From: Beta vulgaris subsp. vulgaris
Lineage: Eukaryota; Streptophyta; Magnoliopsida; Caryophyllales; Amaranthaceae
DNA: 64,000 bases
Direction of reading: 5' to 3'
Assembly: GCF_026745355.1 (NCBI RefSeq)
Contig: NC_079207.1
Span: forward strand, 15,586,650 to 15,650,649
Shown: in pieces, positions 55,601 through 64,000 of the stretch
Layout of the letters: every line of letters starts with the position of its first letter
Numbering within the stretch: the first letter of the stretch is position 1
The notes under the pieces: generated by a model
Seen by the model: the letters and a program-made list of their open reading frames with translations, nothing else
What the model was told of the DNA's origin: nothing
Database searches by the model: none
Position numbers and translations under genes: made by a program

Positions 55601-56133
55601 GGCTTATTCTTTTCTAACCTATCGAAAGAAGCAATGATTGGTTTTGCAGATGCAGGGTATTTATCTGATCCTCACAATGCTCGATCACAAACTGGATATG
55701 TGTTTACACAGGTGGTACTGCCATCTCTTGGCGCTCAATGAAGCAAACCATTGTAGCTACTTCTTCCAACCATGCAGAAATTCTAGCAATTCATGAGGCT
55801 AGTCGTGAATGTGTGTGGTTAAGATCTCTAATCCAGAATATACAAGAAGATTGTGGTCTATCATCTGAGAGGTTGACTCCAACAGTTTTGTATGAGGACA
55901 ATACAGCATGTATTGCACAGCTCTCGGAAGGATACATCAAGGGCGATAGGACAAAACATATCTCACCAAAATTCTTCTTCACTCATGAACTCCAGAAAAG
56001 TGGCGATATTGATGTTCAACAAGTTCGTTCAAGTGAAAATTTGGCAGATCTATTTACTAAGGCACTTCCAACCGCTACTTTTAAGAGGCTGGTTCGACAA
56101 ATTGGAATGCGTTCTCTCAAAGAACTTCACTGA
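52687..56133 (+). pseudogene. Copia 2 pol: protease, integrase, RT, RNase H (broken)
   Basis: Motifs in order: CLADSATTHTI (protease; DSAT where DSGA is common), TIWHDRLGHPGSVMMRKII (integrase HHCC), VLIDASTRWSHV and RLDNAGEFTSEAF (integrase core), VGYKWVFVRKRNEKGEIVRY, ARLVAQGFSQRPGIDYEETY and LLDVVTAYLYGPLDNEIYM (RT), VYVDDLNIIG (YVDD box), ASHTRPDISFSVNLLARFSS, ADAGYLSDPHNARSQTGYVF and EDNTACIAQLSEGYIKGDRT (RNase H). Frames change near 53040, 53570, 54515, 54660, 55213, 55465 and 55735, so no polyprotein can be made. Confidence 0.93.
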
Positions 56134-56279
56134 TATTTTTATGAGGGGGAGTTAATGCGCGCTGTACTCTTTTTTCCTTAACCATGGTTTTTTCCCACTG
56201 GGTTTTTCCTGGTAAGGTTTTTAATGAGGCAGCATCATCTTATGCTCATTGTAAGACATATTTTATATGTTGGACATCC

Positions 56280-56288
56280 AAGGGGGAG
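56280..56288 (+). promoter_or_regulatory. Copia 2 polypurine tract
   Basis: AAGGGGGAG immediately before the right LTR. Confidence 0.88.
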
Positions 56289-56494
56289 TGTTATGTAATA
56301 ATTATGTATGGAATAATTATAGGTTGATGTCCAACCTTTTGCATTACCTAACCTTTGACATCCCCTCGTGACTTTTCGCATTACATAACTTCTCCCATTA
56401 TGTGTATATATATGTGTACCCCATGAGGTGAATAAGATAACCTTCTCTATCATCTTTCTTCTCAATACTCTATAATACTCTCAATTTTATAACA
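56289..56494 (+). repeat. Copia 2 right LTR
   Basis: 206 bp, close to the left LTR. Differences include AATTATAGGTTG for AATGATAGGTGG and a shorter TATATA run. Confidence 0.93.
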
Positions 56495-56499
56495 AACAT

Positions 56500-56900
56500 A
56501 ATATTTTTAACTAATCTTTAACATAATTATTAACCCAACTAGTTAAAGGTTTAATCTAAACCAAGTGATTTAGTTAAACCCAACAAATCAGTCCACTTAA
56601 CCCAATATAACAAAGCAACTAAATTAACTTGGATGACTTAACAAATCAGTTTATAAGCCCACATTATGTTTACTTTAATAAATTAAACTAACATGGCTTA
56701 ACAAGGTACTAAATCAGCTTCAATTCAACTCCATTAGCCAAACATTTAATAAATAACTTAGCTAATACTAAAAGAAATCATATCTGAGCCCAATTAATAA
56801 ACATGCAACCATTGAATTGGCTTAACTAAACAAATTTGGGCCTAAATTAGTTTATAAAGTGAACTTGGGCTAACTTTAAAGTTAAAGTTCTGAATTTAAA
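56500..56900. other. AT-rich spacer, nothing recognised
   Basis: Repeated AACTAAATTAACTTGG-like wording but no clear repeat unit or gene. Confidence 0.45.
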
Positions 56901-57783
56901 GGGAGGAAAAACTAATTTATAAAGGGGTGGGTTTCCTTTACCTCTGCTACATAGAGCAAGGAAGTACGAGCAGGAAGGGGAAACAGAGCTTCGGCAGAGT
57001 GACCGACGAGTCTTTGTAGTCGACGACGAGCAGCGTGAAATAACGGCGACGTTCGTCGGTGCAACACGCGCGTCCCAGCCACGTCAGCAACAACGAGCAA
57101 CGAACGAAAACAGAGGAGTGAGCGAAGAAAAGAGGAGAGAGAGTAGCGAAGGGCTGCGAGGTAGGGCGAGGGTCGCCAGCGAGCAACTAACGAAATTTCG
57201 TCGGTCAGTGGGTGGTGCGCAAGGTGGTGGTGGCTCGGTGGTGCCGAGAAGAGAAGGAGGGAGAAGAAATTTTGTGATTTTTATGGTTTGATTTTTCTGA
57301 TTTTTAAGATCAGTTCCTCTTGGTATTTATGGGCAAATTTCTGAAAACAAACATGGAGGTGGTAGATGATGAATGGTGGTTCATCATAGAGGAGGTAGTG
57401 TAGGGAACAAGGAGGGAGTAGGGGGAGGTGGTCGGTTGACCATGGTTCCCTTAGAGGGTTTCCTCCTATTTTCTTTCTTGTTTTCTTTGGAGCTTTGAAG
57501 GCTCAAAAATCTGATTTAGGTTTCTTTTACTTGTTTGGGCTCATAGAATAGGGCATTGAGCCATCAAATTCTTGTTATTAACACTTAGTCTTACACTCAA
57601 ATTCTTCCAAGGTTGACTACAAGACTTTAGTGATTTAATTTATACACTTCATTAACCATAAATTATTAGACAAGATACTTAACATTAACTTAGTGATTTT
57701 TAATTACTAAATTTGGATTACATTTAGTTCAATAATTAAGATTAGTTATTGTTTAAATAGTATTAAAACTTGGGGATATTACA
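56901..57783 (-). other. GC-rich block, possibly part of an LTR
   Basis: 56940-57260 is GC-rich against its surroundings, with CGACGAGCAGC and GGCGACG wording. Overlapping minus-strand ORFs (56912-57186) have no motif. On the minus strand TGTAATATCCCCAAG at 57783 resembles the start of some plant Gypsy LTRs, so this may be an LTR read leftward. I could not find its partner. Confidence 0.35.
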
Positions 57784-58459
57784 AGGACCCAGGTCAGTTC
57801 GGAAGAGTCGGAGACTAGTAGAGACTAAGTGTTAAAGGAGTCGGGGTTTAGGGTGTCACCATAGATCTGGAGGAGGATCTAGTCCCTCTAGGATCTAGTC
57901 CCTCTAGGATCAACAATTGTTGATTTTCCGCTTCTCTTCACCACCAGTCTTCGTGGGATTCTGCATTCCATTCAGGAGTCTCTGTCCCTTCTCTACACCA
58001 AGATTTAGGGTGTTGAAGTCAGGGTAGCCAGAGTTGATCTTCATTAGGAGCAAACCCTAGCAGCTGTCAAGCGAGGAGAAACTGTTGTGAGAGGAAGATT
58101 GACATTGTTGTCTCTTCTTTCTCTGTTCACCCCAACCCATAATCCCCTTTCCTCCCGTTCAATCTATTAAAACAATATTACTTTGATTTTTGGGTTGTAT
58201 TTTAAACAATGGTGGTTTGTCTCTACTTTTAATTTTCTTCTATCTTTGGATGTGTTTCTCACAGCATTTTCTAATTATCTTTTATCTTTTCACTTTCTTT
58301 CATCTCTTAATATTTCTCTTCTATTGTTTATCTTTTTCCTTTTTGTGCTTCTTTCTTTCATTTTTCTTTGAACTCATCTTGTGCATACTCATGTCTCAAT
58401 GCTTTATCTTGCTATTGCATGTTCATTACAATGTCTGGATGCACTAGTAGAAAAAGGAC

Positions 58460-58760
58460 GATTTGCGTCCCCTGATTTGCGTTGCACAGACACGGAAACG
58501 ACGCACAGTTAGGATTTGCGTCGCATGTAGGAAGCTGTGCGACGCAAATCACAAAGAATATGCGTCGCACCATCCTCACGTGCGATGCAAATTAACAATG
58601 TGCGTCGCTTGTTGCGTATGTGCGACGCATATTCCTTGCACCAGTTGGAGAGATTGGTTCCCAATGTGCGTCGCACAATATAAAGATGCGTTGCAAAAGG
58701 CTAATGTGCGTCGGACCCATTGGTCCATCCGACGCACAGAAGCCCACCAACTCATTTATA
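58460..58760. repeat. CACTA left subterminal repeats
   Basis: About ten copies of TTTGCGTCGCA or TGTGCGACGCA. The ORFs at 58463-58900 and 58592-58802 are read-throughs of these repeats. Confidence 0.88.
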
Positions 58761-59344
58761 GAGCCACGTCTAATAGCCCACCAGTTCACCCTCTTAACCT
58801 AAAATTCCCTCATTTCTCAAAATTAAACCGCCGCTCTTCTTCCTTCCTCAAAAGCCTCATCTTCTTTCTCTCTCCTCCACCTAAAAATTTTCATTTCTAA
58901 AAATTCGAACGAACGAAGCTAACGAACGAAGAAGATGTTGCCTTAGTCATCTTGATCGTCTTTCATCTTCAGTTGACGAACGACGAAGATGTTGCTCCTG
59001 ATTGGACTATGAACATCGAAATTTTGATTTTCGCAAATCTAGTCACTGGTAACTTTTTTTCTCAATTTCTTCTTGTTTCTATTGATTTTTTTCTTAATTT
59101 TTTCGCTTGACTTTTGATTTTTGGAAGCATTTTGAATTTTCGCCTTTTTTTTAACTTAGAATTACGAGTTATGGAGGTTTAATATTGAATGTTCGGTTTT
59201 TTTGTTTTCATTTTTTAGATCTGATTTTTTTTTCTTTATTTTTTTCATTCTCAGATCTAGGATTATCGAAGCGAAAATTTGCCGGTGAAGCCATGAAACG
59301 TCGACGGAATCCCTCATTTCAAGATCTGAGTAGTATTTTTATTT

Positions 59345-59519
59345 GGCTCTGTTTGGCAATACTACCTGAAATGTAGCTGAAACTGATAAGGTAGCTGAAA
59401 CTGATAAGGTACAACTGAAACTGTTAAGGTGCTGAAACTGATAAGGTAGCTGATTAGTTTAAATGTTTGGCAGAACTAGTTGCATAAGTTGATTCATTAT
59501 TTAGATTTTGTAATTCTTT

Positions 59520-59569
<50 letters not shown>

Positions 59570-60642
59570 ACACTAATTTATTTCAATGTAATTGAATAAT
59601 AAAAAACAATATAAATATTAAAAATCGTAACTCACTTGAACAAAAAATATTTTGCTAATTCTCCATAAGCAATTATGCAACACATTTCTCTAAATTTATA
59701 CTATCATATTATGCGTAGAAATTGTCATAATACAAAAAAAATACGATACTTGTAAAATATAATAACAGGTTACAAGCATCACAATTCACAAACCACAAAA
59801 CATTGTATTATATGCATAATGCTTATATACATTGGAAGTCAAGAGGAATGCATGAGTTGTCCTAGATTGATTCAATTAGCTGGCAAATATAAACTCAGGA
59901 GATTCTTTCCCCCTACCCTGATTCCGGACGTCGGCTACCTACACTACACTCCTACTCCATAATACACTTTATCTTCTAGAGTTTCTGGAAGGAAAAAAAA
60001 TAATATAATTTTTAACAATGAAAAACTTAATATCCATATAATCCTATATAGAAACTCTAGAAGAGAAATATTATTTGCTAATTTCACCCATAGCTACCCG
60101 CTACTTGTGTATCTAACTCTCTCCTAAGCTTATTTTCCCTAATTTCACCCTCACCAAGGTTCGTCGCTACTCCTCCAAATTTCAATTGAATGTTTTCTCC
60201 TCTTTACATCAAATACATGAATTACAAGAGAAAATAAACCAAAATCATTCAAAAAAAAAACCAGAGAAAAACAGCGAGATTTGCATAAAATTGCAATAAA
60301 TTCATATAAATATTCCAAGGAGATGAATTGGATGATACCTGATGCAGAAATTGAGAAGCAACGCAGTACAAGATTGAAGCCAATAATCCGCTGTAGAGAA
60401 GACGAGAGAGAATGAGAGAGAATTTTGGTGTGAGCCGTAATATTCTGTAATTTAACGTTATATTCCAAGATTTTAGGTACCTGATTTTCAAACGTTATAT
60501 TTTTTACCTTGTCAAAATCAGTCATTTTAGGAACTGAAATTTTATTTTAGGTATTTCCCAAACACACCTAATTCATTTTAGCACCTAAAAGTTTTAAGAA
60601 CTTATCATTTTAGGCACCTAAAATACCTCCCCAAACAGAGCC
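59345..60642. mobile_element. TIR element nested in the CACTA
   Basis: 1298 bp between GGCTCTGTTTGG and its mirror CCAAACAGAGCC. Near the left end is a tandem array TAGCTGAAACTGATAAGG (59372-59455). The right end holds inverted-sense TTTTAGGCACCTAAAAT wording. No transposase. Minus-strand ORF 60151-60525 has no motif. The target duplication is unclear (possibly ATT), so the superfamily (hAT or Harbinger) is open. Confidence 0.7.
59523..59567. repeat. (TA)n microsatellite
   Basis: About 22 TA units inside the nested TIR element. Confidence 0.95.
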
Positions 60643-60959
60643 ATTATGTAATTTTCTCTTTTATGATTTTTATGTAATTTTCTCATTTTAATTTTATGTA
60701 ATTTTCTCTTTTTAGTTTCTGTAATTTATGTATTTTCTTTTTGTAATTAGTGTTTGTAAAAAACGCCCCTTCTACCTCAGTTAAACACTACTTCTACTTT
60801 TTTTTTTTTTTAACTACTGGTTAATTTGTTTGAGTTGAAATTCCAATATGCTATCATCATCAATTATGAAGGTAATAATACATAGGACTGTTTCCAGTCA
60901 TGAAAATGAATTGCGATGGTATATAGCTACATTTAGTATAGCAACTTTAACAAGTATAG

Positions 60960-61300
60960 GAATGTGCGTCGCACATTGTGTATGGTGCGACGTACAGTGA
61001 ATTTTTTTTTTAATATTAAAATAGGAATTTGCGTCGCACGTAGCCCGAGGTGCGACGCAAATCACTAATGTGCGTCGCACCCTAATGTGCGATGCACATT
61101 ACCCTCTGCGTTACTCTGAATTGGGCTGGGATAGCCATCTGCGTCGCACCGTATACGAGTGCGACACAAATAGTTGTACCATCTGCGTCGTTTCCGCATA
61201 CGACGCAGATCATTTATGAGTCATTTGCGTCGAGGGCTTTGGCGTCGCACCAAAGTCCGACGCAAATAGGCGCCTCACATCCGACGCAAATTGCCTTTTC
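60960..61300. repeat. CACTA right subterminal repeats
   Basis: Further TGCGTCGCAC/GTGCGACGCA motifs in both orientations up to the right TIR. Confidence 0.85.
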
Positions 61301-61664
61301 TGTACTAGTGATGGCTAGTATTATTAGATCACATGTTTGGGTAACTCTTCATCTGGTATTGTTGTCTTTGATACAATATTAGAGTATTGTTGGCTGCTTA
61401 GATGTTTTTGATGATGACAAGAGGGGGAAGTAAAGTGGCACATAAAAAAGATTCTTGTCTCCCTAGTTTATGTGGTGATGGTTTTGGACTTTCCTTGCCT
61501 TGTTTTCAAACCGATTAGTCTTAGTTAGTTAGTTATAGATTTTGTTTTATGTTAGAAGTCTTAGCTCTTAACTCTTTTGGTTTGTTGTACTTCCTTTTGT
61601 TAATTTTTGTTGATTTCATATTTTTATATGCCTTAAATTTGCCATCATCAAAAAGGGAGAATAT

Positions 61665-62650
61665 TGTTGTATTTCATGTTTTAATGATGCCAAATAGTTA
61701 GATATTGTATAGTTTTTATTTTGAAAAATATAGAATTCCAAAAATATTGTCAAGTGAATTTTTATATATCTTGTGGACAAAAGAATAATTATTTAATCTA
61801 GTCAAGATTCTTTTTTCGAAACTTTGATTTATATTTTATGGTATGATTAATAAATCTAGTATTTGAGAATCTTTTGGGAAAAAGTTTTGCTGTTATTAGA
61901 TGCATAATTGTTTGCATGGCGCGTGCAATAGGTTGAATAAATCATGGCTACAAAGAAGGAGTTAGGGAGAGATTTTCTCTAACAAATTTAGAAATTGTTG
62001 GCGCACAGCAGCTAAGAGATCAGTTAAACTTGTTGCAAGAGTAGTGGAGTTTGTGCAGCATGTAAAGGGCCATTATGCCTAGGTTTTAGCAAACACACAA
62101 CATGGACATCGTGGAGTAAAATGAAAGAAGCCACTGCAACTATTTAAGGAAGAATATACTTATTCGAAAAACAACAACTTTCAAGCGTACAAAGTTCATC
62201 TTTACTAAGAAAGTTTTTCTATATTTTCTTCTTCTCCTTTAATCACATATCATTGTAATACTCTTAGTGTTTGGGCGAGAGAAAATTCTTGTAATCAAGA
62301 GAGAGAAAGAAAGAGAGAAAATAGAAGGCTTTGATTGAAGTCAAGCGAGTATCATCAGTTCAAGGGGAACTGACTGGGAATAAGTTCCTAGAGAAATAGA
62401 GAAGGGTCCAATAATAGGTTGTAAATAGAGTCTTTTGGCCTATCATATTGATAGAAGTATTAGGTCAAAATCCTTTGAGGTCAAGGTTTTTCTTCCTATT
62501 GAGCCTATGAAATTTTCCTTGTAAAAATCTTGTGTGCATTTTCTCTTTCATTCTAAGTAATTTATATTCCGCAATTTAAAGTCGAAAATTTTCCCTCAGC
62601 TACAATTCACCCACCTTTTGTAACTGGTCTAGTGTTCGTACTTGAATAAC
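61665..62650 (+). repeat. Probable LTR of the SIRE-like remnant
   Basis: Starts TGTTGTATTTCATG after the purine-rich AAAAAGGGAGAATAT. The right end is estimated from CAATTCACCCACC and is uncertain. Confidence 0.5.
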
Positions 62651-62900
62651 AAAAGTGAATAGCAATAAGCTTTAAACTTGTGCATGTTTGAAGTGTTGGA
62701 CTTGTATGAGTTGGAGTAAATGGTAGTAGCCCATTGATTTTCTTAGGACCTGAGTAATTACCGTCTCATATTTTATTTAATTAGTACCTCGATATCATTG
62801 CTCGCGGGAGTACGGGAGTCGCATTTGTACTTTGTCTTTTAAGCTGAAGATTAGTTTGGTTTGGACAATTCTATCAATTGTCTATTCAATTTAATTATAA

Positions 62901-63886
62901 CTAGAATATTTTGCACGCGATGCGTGCTTAAATTTTTTCGAAACAGAAACTCGAATTTTTCTTCGGCGTAAGAGTCAAAATTTGAACATTAGACATACGA
63001 AGTATAATTGTTTTTAGTTGCAAAATTTGATTGGTTTAGTTTCTGTCACTTAATTCTCTCACCATTCTTTTTATTTTTTTTACTTGGGAAATTCCCACTG
63101 GTAACACTGTACTATGGAACAATTGCAATGGTAAACCGTTTTTCTTTTGAATTTCAAAAATAACCCTATACTTAGTAATATTATACAACTGTGACATTAA
63201 TAATTGGTTTAATCGTTATTTCAACCATTAGTATTATTGGTTTACCTAACCCAGATTAACCAACATTAACTAATACAAATAAAATGTTCTTCAATACTTC
63301 ATCGTAGTGAAGAAAAATCTAATAATACTAATGGTTGAAGTAATGATTAAACCATCATTAATATCACAGTTGTATAATATTACTAAGTATAGGGTTATTT
63401 TTGAAACTCAAAAAAAAAACGGTTTACCATTGCAATTGTTCCATAGTACAGGGTTACCAGTGGGAATTTCCCTTTTTACTTTTCAAAGTTAAATTCTATG
63501 AACAAAATAGAAATTTTATTGAATTTATTAATGATTTCTAATATTATAATTTTTTAGTTGATTTTTGAATTATGTATAGTACTTCATATATTGTAAAGAA
63601 AGCGGACACTTTGATTTCAAGTCAATTTTTTCGTAGGTTGTAGTTTGTAAGTGAATTTTTAAGTTTTTGTAAAGTTTCCTCATCATTTTAGTGATTTGCA
63701 TAACGTAAATTATGCAATTTTATTATTTTAGTTGACTTGTGAGCGATTGTTATAATTATATTTTGGGTATATTTGTTTGAAGCCCCCTTTGATTTGTAAG
63801 TGAATTTGTAATTTAGAATTGGAAGGGGGTAACATAGTCTCTTCATTCGGGGACACCATAGCTCCCATTTCCTTATATAATAGAGA
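62901..63886 (-). mobile_element. Non-autonomous Helitron
   Basis: 986 bp on the minus strand. 5' end TCTCTATTATATAAGG at 63886, preceded by A. 3' end is hairpin GCACGCATCGCGTGC (62913-62927), 8 bases, CTAG (62901-62904), followed by T. Insertion between A and T with no target duplication is the Helitron signature. No Rep/helicase. It carries the nested MITE at 63086-63472. Confidence 0.85.
63086..63472. mobile_element. Foldback Mutator-like MITE inside the Helitron
   Basis: 387 bp, with near-perfect inverted repeats of about 170 bp beginning GGGAAATTCCCACTGGTAAC. A perfect 9-bp target duplication TTTTTACTT lies at 63077-63085 and 63473-63481, which fits Mutator. The ORF at 63307-63492 is an artefact of the inverted repeat. 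Confidence 0.9.
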
Positions 63887-63946
63887 TATGTTGTACTTTA
63901 ATTCTTGAATGATATTTTACATAAACATTTTTACCTTGATAATTAA

Positions 63947-64000
63947 TCTCTATTATATAATAGAAAAAGATAAGTCCTGCAAATATATGTAAACGTTTCA
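63947..64000 (+). mobile_element. 5' end of a second Helitron, cut by window end
   Basis: TCTCTATTATATAATAG preceded by A. The first 14 bases match the 5' end of the Helitron at 62901-63886. It points away from that copy, 60 bases apart, and leaves the window. Confidence 0.6.

Larger units (their letters stand above)
50218..56494 (+). mobile_element. Ty1/copia LTR retrotransposon 2 (Ale/Retrofit-like)
   Basis: 6277 bp, plus strand. Short LTRs at 50218-50427 and 56289-56494 with TG...CA ends and a perfect AACAT target duplication (50213-50217, 56495-56499). The gag and pol motifs suggest the Ale/Retrofit group (my judgement from the gag N-terminus and short LTR). There is a long leader (50428-51426). 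Frames are broken in several places. Confidence 0.94.
58442..61310. mobile_element. Non-autonomous CACTA (CMC) element
   Basis: 2869 bp. Ends CACTAGTAGAAAAAGGACGA and, mirrored, CACTAGTACAGAAAAGGCAA, with a 3-bp target duplication ATG (58439-58441, 61311-61313). Subterminal regions (58460-58760 and 60960-61300) hold many TGCGTCGCA/TGCGACGCA motifs in both orientations, the expected transposase-binding repeats. No transposase. A 1.3-kb TIR element is nested inside. Confidence 0.93.
57790..62650 (+). mobile_element. SIRE/Maximus-like copia 3' remnant, split by CACTA
   Basis: Left of the CACTA insertion is a decayed 3' internal part with a coiled-coil-like piece (VARVDL, QTLAAVKRGE at about 58030-58090). 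Right of it come TTTTTGATGATGACAAGAGG, GCCATCATCAAAAAGGGAGA (polypurine tract) and a probable LTR from 61665. Its end carries ATTCCGCAATTTAAAG and CAATTCACCCACCTTTTG, wording typical of SIRE/Maximus LTR ends. No pol survives. The outer borders are approximate. Confidence 0.55.

Noticed and set aside
56912..57186. Two overlapping minus-strand ORFs
   Set aside because: GC-rich low-complexity text with no domain. More likely part of an LTR-like block.
58463..58900. 145-codon ORF
   Set aside because: It reads through the TGCGTCGCA subterminal repeats of the CACTA element. Repetitive composition, no domain.
60151..60525. 124-codon minus-strand ORF
   Set aside because: AT-rich, no motif, inside a non-autonomous TIR element.
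1..64000. tRNA, rRNA or organelle DNA insertions
   Set aside because: I looked for tRNA-like cloverleaf motifs, conserved rRNA text and plastid or mitochondrial genes by eye and recognised none. A covariance or BLAST search would be decisive.

Overview
The window is a piece of a eudicot plant nuclear chromosome. It is AT-rich, has one intron-containing gene, and is otherwise packed with plant transposable elements: an L1-type LINE with RNase H, Ty1/copia, TRIM, Pack-MULE, CACTA, PIF/Harbinger, Stowaway, hAT and Helitron. I see no bacterial-type operons. A Caryophyllales plant is a guess from the repeat style only.

The only intact host gene I can support is on the minus strand at 28425-36200. 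It has twelve exons whose GT..AG borders I placed by reading the bases, giving 394 codons plus a stop. It encodes a PQ-loop (LAAT-1/Ypq1/PQLC2-like) seven-helix vacuolar transporter. Its introns hold two Stowaway MITEs, a 1.1-kb long-TIR element, a LINE scrap and hAT-like scraps. A Tourist-like MITE and a probable Gypsy solo LTR lie just upstream.

Layout. 1-860: unassigned sequence and a G-rich tandem repeat. 863-7729: LINE on the minus strand with a 10-bp target duplication, carrying a complete TRIM at 6903-7507. 8712-14727: copia element on the minus strand, nearly identical LTRs, CTTCG target duplication. 14818-15713, 18553-19394 and 45921-46797: three Pack-MULEs of one family, each with a 9-bp target duplication and each with a different captured gene piece (LEA5/SAG21-like exon 1, an FBD domain, an LRR-kinase N-lobe). 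18936-22602 and 22603-26319: a 3.67-kb tandem duplication containing a long-TIR element with exons of an unrecognised gene. 26330-36200: the host gene and its 3' side. 36479-44630: Tourist/Harbinger, Stowaway and hAT elements, a broken subtilase gene, and a Helitron end. 45673-47275: a Tourist-like MITE split by the third Pack-MULE. 50218-56494: a second copia element on the plus strand, AACAT target duplication. 57790-62650: SIRE/Maximus-like copia remnant interrupted by a 2.87-kb CACTA element, itself interrupted by another TIR element. 62901-63886: a complete small Helitron that carries a nested 387-bp MITE. 63947-end: the 5' end of a second Helitron, in divergent orientation.

Most transposon reading frames are broken, so the likely working parts are the host gene and elements that can be moved in trans. 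The nesting gives relative ages. The most unusual content is the Pack-MULE family with palindromic TIRs and arrays of AACTGAAA-type repeats, together with the tandemly duplicated gene-capturing long-TIR element.
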